A DNA stretch of 64,000 nucleotides from Salinisphaera hydrothermalis C41B8 (GCF_000732535.1 NZ_APNK01000003.1:124001-188000), one strand, 5' to 3'. Positions 9,077 through 18,356 are shown, counted from the stretch's first letter. Numbers and translations: made by a program. The notes: generated from the letters alone by a model not told the origin.

Positions 9077-9748
9077 TTCAAAAGCAGCGGCCGACCCGAG
9101 CGCCGGCTGGCGCCCGCCCTGGGCCGGCGCGACCGAGAGCCTCGGGACGCGGCTCTCGATTCTTCAGCTGGCACGGCAACAGCTAGACGCCTCGGACCTT
9201 ACCGTGCCTTGAGCAGCGGTAGCCCGGAGCGCCACGGGCTTGAGCCGTCAAATGGATCGCTCGCCCCGAAGTCCGGCGTCCAGACGTTCATGGTGGGCGC
9301 CGTTGATTACGCCTGCCAGATAAAACCGGCACGACGAAACCCCCTGCGCGTACCATTGGGCCCCCAGACACCTACCCAGGAAGCCGGCACACCGAGCACA
9401 GCACGCGACGCCCAATGAAAGATCGCCTTCCAACGCAACATCCGCTTTATCGCGCCGGAGTCTTATTCCAACGCTGCATCACGATGCAGCCGGGCACGCC
9501 AACGCGAAATCGGCAAAAAGGATCCGGTCGGAAGTTCGACCGCCGCCGCGATCTATTTATTGATCATGGCCACACGGGCATCGGCGATACACCCCGAAGC
9601 CGATTCGGCATGCACAACAAGCTGAACAGCCTCTCGCGACGATTTAAACAGCACGTTTCCATGCGCGTAAGCGCGACATGCGTGCTCGGCACGACCCAAC
9701 GACAACGATGGCTGCCAAATAACCCAACACCTTCTCAAGGAGCGCTTC
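9077..9748. other. Non-coding region ahead of the phc-like operon
   Basis: I find no convincing gene in these 672 bp. Open frames at 9209-9418 and 9415-9765 lack ribosome binding sites and recognisable protein patterns. Besides the terminator-like hairpin, it holds a perfect 7-bp stem with a 4-base loop at 9473-9490 (GCTGCAT/ATGCAGC) and a GGTCG/CGACC inverted repeat at 9526-9541. Either could be a regulator site for the downstream operon. AAGGAG at 9737-9742 is the ribosome binding site of the next gene. Confidence 0.5.
9134..9158 (+). terminator. Terminator-like hairpin after the D-2-hydroxyacid dehydrogenase
   Basis: A perfect 8-bp stem (CGAGAGCC/GGCTCTCG) with a 9-base loop lies 58 bp after the dehydrogenase stop and is followed by GATTCTT. 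The T-run is weak, so termination is plausible but not certain. Confidence 0.5.
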
Positions 9749-11155
9749 GTGGCTACCATCCATAGTCTCAACGACCTGATCGTTTTCACGAACAGCCAGG
9801 GCACGGCGGCCCGTGGCAATTTGGTCAAAGTGTCGCGCACCACGCTAATTTTCGAAGTATATAACCCGTACTCCATAGTCCAGCTGAGCGAGGTGCTGCA
9901 CAGCCTGGAGATTCGAGGCAACGACCGGGTCATCTACCGTGGCCGCGCGGTCGTCAGCGGCCTGGTCAACACGGGCCTGATGCTCATCGTTTCGGCCAGC
10001 CTTCTCGACCCCTGGTCCGAACTCATCGGCCTGGCCGGTGACCGCGAAAACATCCGGCACGAGATCCATCAATTCATTGACGAATGGCAAAGCAATCAGC
10101 AGATCAGGCCGGATTATCAACTCAGCGTTTCGCGGCTACGCTCGTTCCTGACCGCCTTGAATCGCTGGCTCGAACATCTGGACTTCGAGGATGACAGAGG
10201 CGATACCGCCGCCTCCCGAGACCAGCTATTTCCAGATCTCGCCGAGCCTCTCGTTCCGCCCCTGATCGAACTGTTCAGCGACTTCGAAAAGCAAGCCTCT
10301 CAGATCCCGGAGGAAGAGCGCATAACCCACATGCGCTACGCACAAGATGATCTGCATCCGCTTCTGATGCGGGCCCCTTTCGTACATCGTGCCTACTACA
10401 AGCCCCTCGGATACGCGGGCGACTACGAAATGGTCAACATGATGCTGCGCGACCCGCGCGAAGGGCCCACGATCTATGCCCAGCTCATCAACACACTGTA
10501 TCTACAAACCGGACCGGCGGAGGCACATCGGAACCGCATCAACATCCTGGTCGACCAATTGCGTGACCAGATTACGCGTCTACGCAAAGAAGCCCCGGAC
10601 AAGACACCGCGGATATTGAACGTCGGATGCGGCCCGGCCATCGAGCTACAGCGTCTGATCCGCCAGAGTCGAGCCATCGAGATCTGCGACATCACGCTCA
10701 TAGATTTCAGTCGCGAGACGCTGGATTACACCGAAAAGCAACTCAACGAGGCCAGTGACGCCAGCGGCATTCGACCGCAGATCACGTTCTCCCACCAGTC
10801 CGTTCACGGCTTGCTGCGCCATGCCTCCAGGCCCGAAGGCTCGGAGCAGGACGAGTACGACATCATCTATTGTGCCGGCCTGTTCGACTATCTTTCCGAT
10901 CGCGTCTGCGCCAGACTTCTCAATCTATTCCACCAGTGGTGCAAGGAGGGCGGCCAGGTCATGGTCACCAATGTGCATCCCGACAATCCGGCACGCCACT
11001 GGATGGAGCATTTGCTCGAATGGTATCTGATTTATCGAGACGATACCGACATGGAGAAATTGGGCGCCCCTTTTCCGAACCATCAAGCCTTCAAGGACGA
11101 AACCGGAATCAACATCTTTTTGCATATCACGAAAGATTCGAATGCTGGACAATGA
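9749..11155 (+). CDS. phcB: PhcB-like SAM-dependent methyltransferase (fatty-acid methyl ester autoinducer synthase candidate)
   Basis: A 468-residue protein. The N-terminal ~90 residues look like a small PilZ-like beta-barrel. A helical middle follows with YYKPLGYAGDYEMVNMML near residue 215, and a class I methyltransferase domain with motif ILNVGCGPAIELQRL (Gly293-Gly295). This layout and the gene order match PhcB, which in Ralstonia methylates a 3-hydroxy fatty acid to make the quorum signal (3-OH PAME or 3-OH MAME). The GTG start at 9749 has AAGGAG six bases upstream. The 3' end overlaps the next gene by 14 bp, indicating translational coupling. The actual product in this organism is inferred, not shown. 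Confidence 0.72.
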   Translation: MATIHSLNDLIVFTNSQGTAARGNLVKVSRTTLIFEVYNPYSIVQLSEVLHSLEIRGNDRVIYRGRAVVSGLVNTGLMLIVSASLLDPWSELIGLAGDRENIRHEIHQFIDEWQSNQQIRPDYQLSVSRLRSFLTALNRWLEHLDFEDDRGDTAASRDQLFPDLAEPLVPPLIELFSDFEKQASQIPEEERITHMRYAQDDLHPLLMRAPFVHRAYYKPLGYAGDYEMVNMMLRDPREGPTIYAQLINTLYLQTGPAEAHRNRINILVDQLRDQITRLRKEAPDKTPRILNVGCGPAIELQRLIRQSRAIEICDITLIDFSRETLDYTEKQLNEASDASGIRPQITFSHQSVHGLLRHASRPEGSEQDEYDIIYCAGLFDYLSDRVCARLLNLFHQWCKEGGQVMVTNVHPDNPARHWMEHLLEWYLIYRDDTDMEKLGAPFPNHQAFKDETGINIFLHITKDSNAGQ

Positions 11156-13781
11156 TGGAAAAGACGAGGCGCTAAAGGCCTGGGAAGCCTACGACCGGTC
11201 CGAGCGCATCAGGTTTTCGAAGATCGGATGCATTCTGGCGCTGATATTGATGCCGGCCGGGGTAAGTCTGGATATTTTTGTATATCCAGGCCATGCAGCC
11301 ACGTTCTTCTGCTTCCGCCTGGTGGCCGACGCCTTTCTGCTGGTGATTCTGGCGCTGCACTTTCAGCAACGAGGCAAATTTCCGGCCGGCGCACTCATCT
11401 TTGCATGGCTATCTGTGGCCCAGATCGCGATTTGCATGATGATTTACCTGACCGACGGCTTCGCCTCGACCTACTACGCAGGGCTCAATCTCGCAATTCT
11501 CGGCATGGGCATCCTCTTGCCCGTGAGTTTGATTGAAGTCCTGATCTTCTCCGGCATGACGCTCGCGCTGTACCTGGCGGCGGGTTTCGCCCATTCGCCG
11601 GGGCCTATTAATTTCGGACTGCTCTATAACAACGTCTATTTCATGCTGACGACGTCCGTCATTAGTGCCACGGCCGTTTATTTCAGCCGCAGAAGACGGC
11701 TCCGGGAATTCAGCCTCAATTTCGAACTCAGCAATCGAAACCAGGAGCTTTCCGAGCTCGATCGTATTAAGTCCGAGTTCTTTGCCAACATAAGCCACGA
11801 ATTCCGCACGCCTCTCACGTTGATCCTCGCGCCACTGGACGGTTTGCTGGAGGAACGCGAGAGCCTCCCGGAACCGGCCGTTCGCAGACTCGATTTGATC
11901 CGACAGAACAGCCTTCGTCTGCTTCGCCTGGTTAACGATCTATTGGACGTGATCCGGCTCGAAGAAGGCCGCGCCGATCTCGATCGACGAAACCTGCGCT
12001 TCGACACTCTTCTCGCCGACGTCATTCAATCCATGGTCCCGCTGGCGGAAGCCCGCGGTATTACGCTGACCCCAGATCTGGATGCCTCGCCCATCGTGGT
12101 TATGGGCGACCGCAGCGCGCTGGAAAAGGTGTTCTTAAATCTACTGAGCAACGCCATAAAATTCACACCGAAAGGCGGGAATATCAGAGCCAGCAGCATC
12201 CCGACGGCCGATTCGGTGGCGATAACGATAGAAGATACCGGGATAGGCATGCGCCGCGAAAGCTTGCCATACGTCTTCGACCGCTTCCGGCAGGCCGATA
12301 GCTCTTCGACTCGAAAATACGGCGGCACGGGGCTCGGGTTGGCGCTGGTCAAAGAAATCACCGAAGCTCACGGCGGCCAAGTCACTATCGATTCCGAACA
12401 AGGCCAGGGGACGACGGTCCGGGTCACGCTGCCGACGCTTGCAATCGATACACTGAATCCCGAAACCCCGGTTGAGATCGAGACGGACAACGACATTGCG
12501 CCGCAAAGACAATTGGATCTTGCGGCGCAGCTCGCGGCTGTGGCGACCACGCACGAACCGGAGACCGACTTGTCCGAGGAGGACAGCACGGCATTCGAGC
12601 ACACCGTCCTCGTGGTGGACGATGAACCGGATATGCGTCGGTATCTCGCCGATCTGCTGAGCAAGGAATATCGAGTGATCGTTGCCATCGACGGCAAGCA
12701 GGCTCTGGAAGTCGCCCGTCGAGAGCGCCCCGCACTCATCGTACTGGACCTCATGCTTCCCGAAATCGACGGTCTGGAAGTCTGTCGACGCATTAAGCAG
12801 GACATCGATTTACGCGCCTCACGAATCGTGTTGCTCACGGCCCGGGCGAACGAGCCGTCGAAGCTGATTGCCCTGGACAACGGTGCCGATGATTTCCTCA
12901 CCAAGCCGTTCAGCGGAATCGAAGTGCGAACCCGCCTCCGCAACCTGCTGCGTAACGCCAAACTCGAACGCGACCTGCATCGTCGCAACAAGGATCTCGA
13001 GGACGCACTGAACCGATTGAGCGACGCCCAGGACCAACTGGTTCATAGCGAGAAATTGAATGCGCTCGGCCGTCTTTCGGCCGGTTTGCTGCACGAAATC
13101 AACAACCCGCTGAACTACACACTGACGGCGCTGGAATTCGCCAAGACTGACCCTGCCGTCGAAGCCGACAGCGATTTACGGGAAATACTGGGCGATATCG
13201 ATGAGGGGATGCAGAGGATACGCGGGATCGTCAAAGAGCTGCGCGCCTTTGCCTATCCCTCGAAAAGCGAGAAAACTGCGTTTTCTTTATCCGGTGCCGT
13301 TTTGGCCGCTATTCAGATGTCGATACACGAAGCTCAGGGAATCCGCGTGAACAATCGAGTCGGCGACGACTGGGTGGTCATCGGCTCTCGCAATCACATC
13401 ACGCAAGTCACGATCAATTTACTGTCGAACGCATTCAAGGCTATACGCTCGACGGATATGCACGGTACCGGCGAAGTGACGATATCCGCGACCGAGAAAG
13501 GCGATCGCGTATCGGTTTCCGTACTCGACAATGGCTCGGGCATCGCGCCCGAAGACATCGATCGCGTATTCGATCCTTTTTACACCACAGCTGATGTCGG
13601 CGAGGGTATGGGAATGGGGTTGAGCGTTTGTCAGACGATCATTCGAAATCACGACGGCGAACTCACGGTCGACAGCGAGAATGGAAAATGGACTCGCTTT
13701 AGTTTTGACTTGCAGCTCGGCGCGCTGGAGTTGGAAACCGAGGAATCAAGCCTTCAAAGTGCCGCGCATTATTCGCAATGA
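11142..13781 (+). CDS. phcS: PhcS-like membrane hybrid sensor kinase (HK-REC-HK)
   Basis: An 879-residue inner-membrane sensor. About six hydrophobic segments span residues 25-185 and include STYYAGLNLAILGMG, a pattern I associate with the PhcS/LqsS sensor family. A first kinase core follows (His219 in ISHEFRTPL, ATP-binding DTGIGM and GTGLGLAL). Next comes a receiver (Asp536 in IVLDLMLPE, FLTKPF) and a second kinase core (His651 in LLHEINNPL, DNGSGI, GMGMGLSVC). The Ralstonia protein has a single kinase core, so this one carries an extra receiver and kinase. It overlaps the methyltransferase by 14 bp and the next gene by ATGA. Confidence 0.75.
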   Translation: MLDNDGKDEALKAWEAYDRSERIRFSKIGCILALILMPAGVSLDIFVYPGHAATFFCFRLVADAFLLVILALHFQQRGKFPAGALIFAWLSVAQIAICMMIYLTDGFASTYYAGLNLAILGMGILLPVSLIEVLIFSGMTLALYLAAGFAHSPGPINFGLLYNNVYFMLTTSVISATAVYFSRRRRLREFSLNFELSNRNQELSELDRIKSEFFANISHEFRTPLTLILAPLDGLLEERESLPEPAVRRLDLIRQNSLRLLRLVNDLLDVIRLEEGRADLDRRNLRFDTLLADVIQSMVPLAEARGITLTPDLDASPIVVMGDRSALEKVFLNLLSNAIKFTPKGGNIRASSIPTADSVAITIEDTGIGMRRESLPYVFDRFRQADSSSTRKYGGTGLGLALVKEITEAHGGQVTIDSEQGQGTTVRVTLPTLAIDTLNPETPVEIETDNDIAPQRQLDLAAQLAAVATTHEPETDLSEEDSTAFEHTVLVVDDEPDMRRYLADLLSKEYRVIVAIDGKQALEVARRERPALIVLDLMLPEIDGLEVCRRIKQDIDLRASRIVLLTARANEPSKLIALDNGADDFLTKPFSGIEVRTRLRNLLRNAKLERDLHRRNKDLEDALNRLSDAQDQLVHSEKLNALGRLSAGLLHEINNPLNYTLTALEFAKTDPAVEADSDLREILGDIDEGMQRIRGIVKELRAFAYPSKSEKTAFSLSGAVLAAIQMSIHEAQGIRVNNRVGDDWVVIGSRNHITQVTINLLSNAFKAIRSTDMHGTGEVTISATEKGDRVSVSVLDNGSGIAPEDIDRVFDPFYTTADVGEGMGMGLSVCQTIIRNHDGELTVDSENGKWTRFSFDLQLGALELETEESSLQSAAHYSQ

Positions 13782-14941
13782 CCACGTCAGCTAACGGAGA
13801 AATCGTCCTGTTCGTCGATGACGAGCCGATGATCCGGAAATATTTCGAGCGCGCGTTCAGCCGGGACATGCGCATCATGACGGCCGACGGAAGCCAGGCC
13901 GCATACACTGTTCTCGAGACGTACGGCGAGGATGTTGCGATTCTGATGACCGATCAGCGCATGCCAGCGGGCGATGGCGTATCGCTACTGCATGCGGTGA
14001 AGACGGAATATCCCCATATCGTTCGCCTATTGACGACCGCGTATTCAGAGCTGGAACACGCTGTCGCGGCCGTCAACCAGGGCGAGATATGGCGATACAT
14101 AACAAAACCCTGGGACCTCGAATCCCTTCGAGAAACCCTGTCCGATGCGCTGGAAGTCTACCGTTACCGAAAATACGAACAGGCGCTGCTCGCCGAGCGC
14201 CGCCAAGCCACGCTCACCGTGGCCAGCTACATGGCGCACGAAATGCGCACCCCGTTGCGCTCCATCCACGCCGGCGCACGCGGCCTCGAAAAACACCTGT
14301 CGACCCTGTTCGACGGCTACGACTGGGCGATCCGTCATGGCGCGGATATCGAGCCGCTCACCCAGCGGCACCGAGCGATCCTCGGCGAGTCGACCGCCAA
14401 TATGCAACGGGTCGCAAACCGAGCCAACGCCGTTATAGAGCTGTTGCTGGCCAACGCCGGGGCATTCCGCATCAGCCCGGATTCCTTTGAGCTATGCGCC
14501 ATAACCGATTGCGTCGAGGCCGCGCTGGAAGATTTCCCATTCAATGACCTGGAACGATCTATTGTGCAATGGGATAAAGGCGACCATTTCTCTTTCAACG
14601 GATCGATGCATTTGATGATCCTGGTTCTTCACAATTTATTGCGGAATGCCCTTCGCGCGGTTATTGCCAAGGGAAACGGCACGATCAGGATTTGGGCGGA
14701 TGCCCGAGACGACATAAACTTCTTGCACGTCAAGGATACGGGAACAGGTATCCCGGCACGTTTGCTACCGCGAATATTTGACGATTTCGCGAGTTTCTCG
14801 GGCGACCAGCACGGCGCTGGGATCGGGCTGAGCTTCTGCCATAAAGTAATGGCCAGCTTTGGCGGGGACATTCGCTGCTCTAGCGTAGAGTGCGAATACA
14901 CACAATTCGATCTCCAGTTTCCGTCAAGACAGAATGAATAG
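13778..14941 (+). CDS. phcR: PhcR-like response regulator with C-terminal histidine kinase domain
   Basis: A 387-residue protein with an N-terminal receiver (VDDEPM, Asp59 in LMTDQRMPAGDG, and the switch lysine in ITKPW) and a C-terminal kinase core (His154 in YMAHEMRTPLRS, ATP-binding motifs DTGTGI and GAGIGLSFCHK). A receiver fused to a kinase core in third position matches PhcR of the Ralstonia operon, which is phosphorylated by PhcS and controls the activity of the master regulator PhcA. The ATG overlaps the preceding stop by four bases. No DNA-binding domain is present, so output must go through phosphotransfer or protein contact. Confidence 0.72.
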   Translation: MTTSANGEIVLFVDDEPMIRKYFERAFSRDMRIMTADGSQAAYTVLETYGEDVAILMTDQRMPAGDGVSLLHAVKTEYPHIVRLLTTAYSELEHAVAAVNQGEIWRYITKPWDLESLRETLSDALEVYRYRKYEQALLAERRQATLTVASYMAHEMRTPLRSIHAGARGLEKHLSTLFDGYDWAIRHGADIEPLTQRHRAILGESTANMQRVANRANAVIELLLANAGAFRISPDSFELCAITDCVEAALEDFPFNDLERSIVQWDKGDHFSFNGSMHLMILVLHNLLRNALRAVIAKGNGTIRIWADARDDINFLHVKDTGTGIPARLLPRIFDDFASFSGDQHGAGIGLSFCHKVMASFGGDIRCSSVECEYTQFDLQFPSRQNE

Positions 14942-14968
14942 CGCCGACACCACGGAGCAGGGATTCAC

Positions 14969-16117
14969 ATGAGCCAAAGCAGCCCCCACGATCCCAGCCG
15001 CGGATGTGCCATTCTTTACGTCGATGATGAAGAAATGGCGCTGAAGTATTTCCAGCGCGCTCTGGATAAAGAATTTTCAATTTACGTCGCCACCGATGCC
15101 AATGCGGGATTGGACATCCTGGAAGCGCACGGCGACGCCATCGGCGTTGTGGTAAGCGATCAGCGCATGCCAGGGCTCTCCGGCGTCGAGCTGCTGAAAA
15201 AAGTGCGCCGCAACTGGCCGCATATCGTGCGCATCCTAACCACCGCTTACGCCGACCTCGATGACGCTATCGAGGCCGTCAACGCAGGCGAAATATTCCG
15301 CTACATCACCAAGCCGTGGGAAACCAAGGCGCTTCGAGCCGAAATGAAGCAAGCAGCGAGCATGTTTCGCTTGCAACAGGAACGCACTGAACTCATCCGC
15401 GAAAAAATGAGCGTTTGGCAGCGCCTGATCCAACTCGGGCGTTTGCGCGATTTGATCGTGATGGGCGGCAGCGTCAATACGCTGCGTTACGGCGACGCGG
15501 CGGTCGCCGCGTATCTCCAAGATCATGTCACCGCGAACCAGAACGATGATCTCGCCTCGTCTCGGCATCTCGACCTCTGGCAGCTTACCGAGACCGAGAT
15601 CAGCCGGACCCTGTCTTTCGTCAGCCAAGTGGTCACACGCATCGTGGACATCGCGAATCGCGACGAGCCTTTCGCAACCGTGATTGATGCGGAGCGCCTG
15701 CAGCAACTGGTGGCCGATGCTTTTCCGAACGTGACAATCGCCGACCGTGACCGGGTACCGCACATTCGAGGCGCCGAGCCCGTCCTGACGCGACTGCTCG
15801 AAGAACTCGCCACCGCCACCGGGCGCCCGACGGACCCAGTTTCAATTCACCCCGCCCATGACGACACCGCGGTATCGTTTTCTATTCCCTGCGCTGTGCT
15901 GCCGACGGATAGCGGGCTGACTTCAAGCGACGCAGCCGGACTGATGGCGTCCTACCTGTTGGCGTTCCATCACGGGGGGCGCTTGGAACTGGAGACCTCA
16001 CAAGATAGACGCCGTTATATGGTCACGCTTCCGGCCGACCCTGTGAGCGCGCATCCAAAACCGCTTTCCAGCGGGTGGTTGGCGCCGCTTCTGGTTCGTC
16101 TGGAAGGCTGGGATTGA
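14969..16117 (+). CDS. phcQ: PhcQ-like response regulator with a degenerate C-terminal module
   Basis: A 382-residue protein that starts 27 bp after the PhcR-like gene. Its receiver resembles the preceding one (YVDDEEMALKYF, Asp64 in VVSDQRMPGLSG, ITKPWE). The remaining ~250 residues have the length and position of a kinase core but lack a HExRTPL-type phosphoacceptor box and recognisable ATP-binding glycine motifs. It probably works as a phosphate sink or protein-contact switch. Position and domain start agree with PhcQ. It is the last gene of the operon; a dispersed repeat and the convergent leuA lie beyond. Confidence 0.65.
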   Translation: MSQSSPHDPSRGCAILYVDDEEMALKYFQRALDKEFSIYVATDANAGLDILEAHGDAIGVVVSDQRMPGLSGVELLKKVRRNWPHIVRILTTAYADLDDAIEAVNAGEIFRYITKPWETKALRAEMKQAASMFRLQQERTELIREKMSVWQRLIQLGRLRDLIVMGGSVNTLRYGDAAVAAYLQDHVTANQNDDLASSRHLDLWQLTETEISRTLSFVSQVVTRIVDIANRDEPFATVIDAERLQQLVADAFPNVTIADRDRVPHIRGAEPVLTRLLEELATATGRPTDPVSIHPAHDDTAVSFSIPCAVLPTDSGLTSSDAAGLMASYLLAFHHGGRLELETSQDRRRYMVTLPADPVSAHPKPLSSGWLAPLLVRLEGWD

Positions 16118-16167
16118 TAGCGACCGCAGAACAGTTCATCAGCCGCGGGCATCGGCTCGGCCAGCCA

Positions 16168-16202
16168 TAAAAGACAAACCCCGGAGCGGCAGCGCCCCGG
16201 GG
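16168..16202 (-). terminator. Rho-independent terminator on the minus strand (leuA direction)
   Basis: A CCCCGG/CCGGGG stem (16179-16184 with 16197-16202) plus an inner GCG/CGC pairing is followed, on the minus strand, by TTTGTCTTTT. This fits a terminator for leuA, but it now lies about 300 bp past the leuA stop because the dispersed repeat at 16232-16505 sits between them. Confidence 0.6.
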
Positions 16203-16231
16203 CTTGATGTATACGAACGCGCAGCGCGATG

Positions 16232-16505
16232 CTAGGGCGTGTTGAGGTTTCGTGCGAGTCCGCGCCAAGCGCAGTTTTGCGGCAAGACGAGGCGTAGCGA
16301 ACGTGGCGTAGTCGTTCTACGCGAGAGAGCGACAACGCTGTATTGCCGCAAAACAGCGCTTGTCCCGAAGGGTTGGGCCGCAAATCGCGCCCTGCGGCGT
16401 TGCGAATCTGGGTCGTGGCACACCACGACACGGCGACTCGCGCCTTGCCGGACACGATTTGCGGACGCCAACGCGGCGCTCTCCCGAAACCTCAACACGC
16501 CCTAG
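16232..16505. repeat. Dispersed inverted-terminal element, copy A (274 bp)
   Basis: The ends are a perfect 21-bp inverted repeat (CTAGGGCGTG plus TTGAGGTTTCG). Inside are a ~66-bp module bounded by GGCAA/TTGCC and a folded half with nested inverted repeats: CCGCAAATCG (16378-16387) with CGATTTGCGG (16455-16464), and GTCGTGG/CCACGAC at the apex (16412-16429). The same architecture recurs at 19812, 42869 and 57010. No transposase is encoded. The right end contains the leuA stop codon. Confidence 0.85.
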
Positions 16506-18196
16506 CCCGCCAGCGCCGTCAGGCCGCCGCGCTGGCCAGTTTCGTCGGTTTCGCGCGAGAGGTTGATGGCGCTGATGATGGCCTTCATCGAGGCCGACAG
16601 CGTATCGGCATCCTCGGCGACCGCCGGAATACGCGTGGTATCCGACTTGAGCTGCACGAAGGCGATGGCATCGGCGTCCGAGCCGGTCGACAGCGCATGC
16701 TCGGCATAGTCGGCGATCGCGATCTCGTCGCCCGTGTATTCGTTCCAGGCATGCACGAACGCGGATAGCGGGCCGTTGCCCTGACCTTCCAGGGTGAACT
16801 GGTCACCATCCTCGGACAGCGTCACCGAGACTTTCTGGCCCTCGCCGGCACGACGCACGCTGTAGTCCACCAGCGAGATCGGCGCCTGGCGATCGAAATG
16901 CTGGAACAACAAACTGCGGATCGCGGCCGAACCCAGCTCGCCGGTGACCTTCTCACTCTCGCGCTGTACGTGCGGCGCCAGTGCCAGCATCATCCAGCGC
17001 GGCAGGTTGATGCCGTAATCGCGCTCCAGCAGGAAGGCCATGCCGCCCTTGCCGGACTGGCTGTTCACGCGAATAACGGCCTGATAGTCGCGGCCGATGT
17101 CGCGCGGGTCGATCGGCAGATAGGCCACCTGCCAAGGTTCGTCCTCGCCCTGCTTGCGCAGCGACTTGCGGATCGCATCCTGATGGCTGCCGGAAAACGC
17201 GGTATAGACCAGCTCGCCGACCCAGGGGTGACGCGGGTGGAGCGGGATGCCGGTGCATTCGTGCACCACCTTGATGATCTCGTCCGGATCCGACAGATCC
17301 AGCTCCGGGTCCACGCCCATGCCGTAAAGGTTCATCGCCAGCACCACGATGTCCATATTACCGGTGCGCTCGCCGTTGCCCAGCAGGCAGCCCTCGACAC
17401 GCTCGGCGCCCGCCAGCATGGCCAGCTCGGCCGCCGCCAGGGCGCCGCCGCGATCGTTGTGCGTATGCACCGAGACGATCACCGAGTCGCGATTCTTGAT
17501 GTGCTGGCAGAAATACTCGATCTGATCGGCGTGATGATGCGGACCGACCTGCTCGACGGTATTAGGCAGGTTGAAGATGATCCGGTCGTCCGGCGTCGGG
17601 CCCCAGACATCCATGACCGCCTCGCAAATGCGGACCGCAAAATCGGTTTCGGTCTGCGAGAAGCTCTCGGGCGAATATTCCAGCCGCCAGTGCACGCCGG
17701 GCCGGGCCGCCGCGTTTTGCTTGACGCGCTGCGTGCCCTTGACCGCGATATCGATGATGCCGTCCTGATCCATCTCGAACACGCGCTCGCGCTGGATGGT
17801 CGAGGTCGAGTTGTAGAGATGGATGATGGCCCGCGACACGCCTTCCAGCGATTCGAAGGTCTTGTCGATCAAGTGATCGCGGCACTGGGTCAGCGCAGCG
17901 ATGGTGACATCGTCGGGGATCTGATCTTCCTCGATCAGCCACCGCACGAAGTCGTAGTCGTGCTGGCTGGCCGACGGGAAGCCGATCATCACCTCCTTGA
18001 TGCCGATATCCATCAGGAGTTTCCACATCTTCTGCTTCTGCGCCACGGTCATCGGCTCGAGCAGGGCCTGATTGCCGTCGCGAAGGTCCTCGCTCACCCA
18101 GATCGGCGCGCGCGTGATCTCGCGCTCCGGCCAGGTGCGGGTGAAGCCCGTTACCCGCGGCGGGCGCTGGTATTTGCGATGGTCGAATCGGGACAT
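16502..18196 (-). CDS. leuA: 2-isopropylmalate synthase, long type
   Basis: LeuA condenses acetyl-CoA with 2-oxoisovalerate, the first committed step of leucine synthesis. This 564-residue protein has the length of the long (Corynebacterium/yeast-like) class. It begins KYQRPPRVTGF and shows the catalytic start SEDLRDGNQALLEP and the metal site VSVHTHNDRGGALAAAE. The regulatory C-terminal domain, where leucine normally binds, is complete. The ATG at 18196 has AGGAG seven bases upstream; the frame extends to 18292 without support. The stop UAG lies inside the terminal repeat of copy A. The divergent Lrp-type gene may regulate it. Confidence 0.93.
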   Translation of the reverse strand: MSRFDHRKYQRPPRVTGFTRTWPEREITRAPIWVSEDLRDGNQALLEPMTVAQKQKMWKLLMDIGIKEVMIGFPSASQHDYDFVRWLIEEDQIPDDVTIAALTQCRDHLIDKTFESLEGVSRAIIHLYNSTSTIQRERVFEMDQDGIIDIAVKGTQRVKQNAAARPGVHWRLEYSPESFSQTETDFAVRICEAVMDVWGPTPDDRIIFNLPNTVEQVGPHHHADQIEYFCQHIKNRDSVIVSVHTHNDRGGALAAAELAMLAGAERVEGCLLGNGERTGNMDIVVLAMNLYGMGVDPELDLSDPDEIIKVVHECTGIPLHPRHPWVGELVYTAFSGSHQDAIRKSLRKQGEDEPWQVAYLPIDPRDIGRDYQAVIRVNSQSGKGGMAFLLERDYGINLPRWMMLALAPHVQRESEKVTGELGSAAIRSLLFQHFDRQAPISLVDYSVRRAGEGQKVSVTLSEDGDQFTLEGQGNGPLSAFVHAWNEYTGDEIAIADYAEHALSTGSDADAIAFVQLKSDTTRIPAVAEDADTLSASMKAIISAINLSRETDETGQRGGLTALAG

Positions 18197-18356
18197 GACG
18201 AAACTCCTGACGAATACGAACGCCGGTCTCGGCCGGCGATGTGCCCATGATACGCCGGTGAACGCGACAGATGATTGCCAACCATGGCGCATCAGCGAAC
18301 GACTGCGCTAAATTATTGCTTCAAACGATGCATTTCTAGAACAAAATTGCATAGCC

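Noticed and set aside
9415-9765. 116-codon frame overlapping the start of the phcB-like gene
   Set aside because: There is no ribosome binding site and no recognisable pattern, and it overlaps a well-supported GTG start with AAGGAG.
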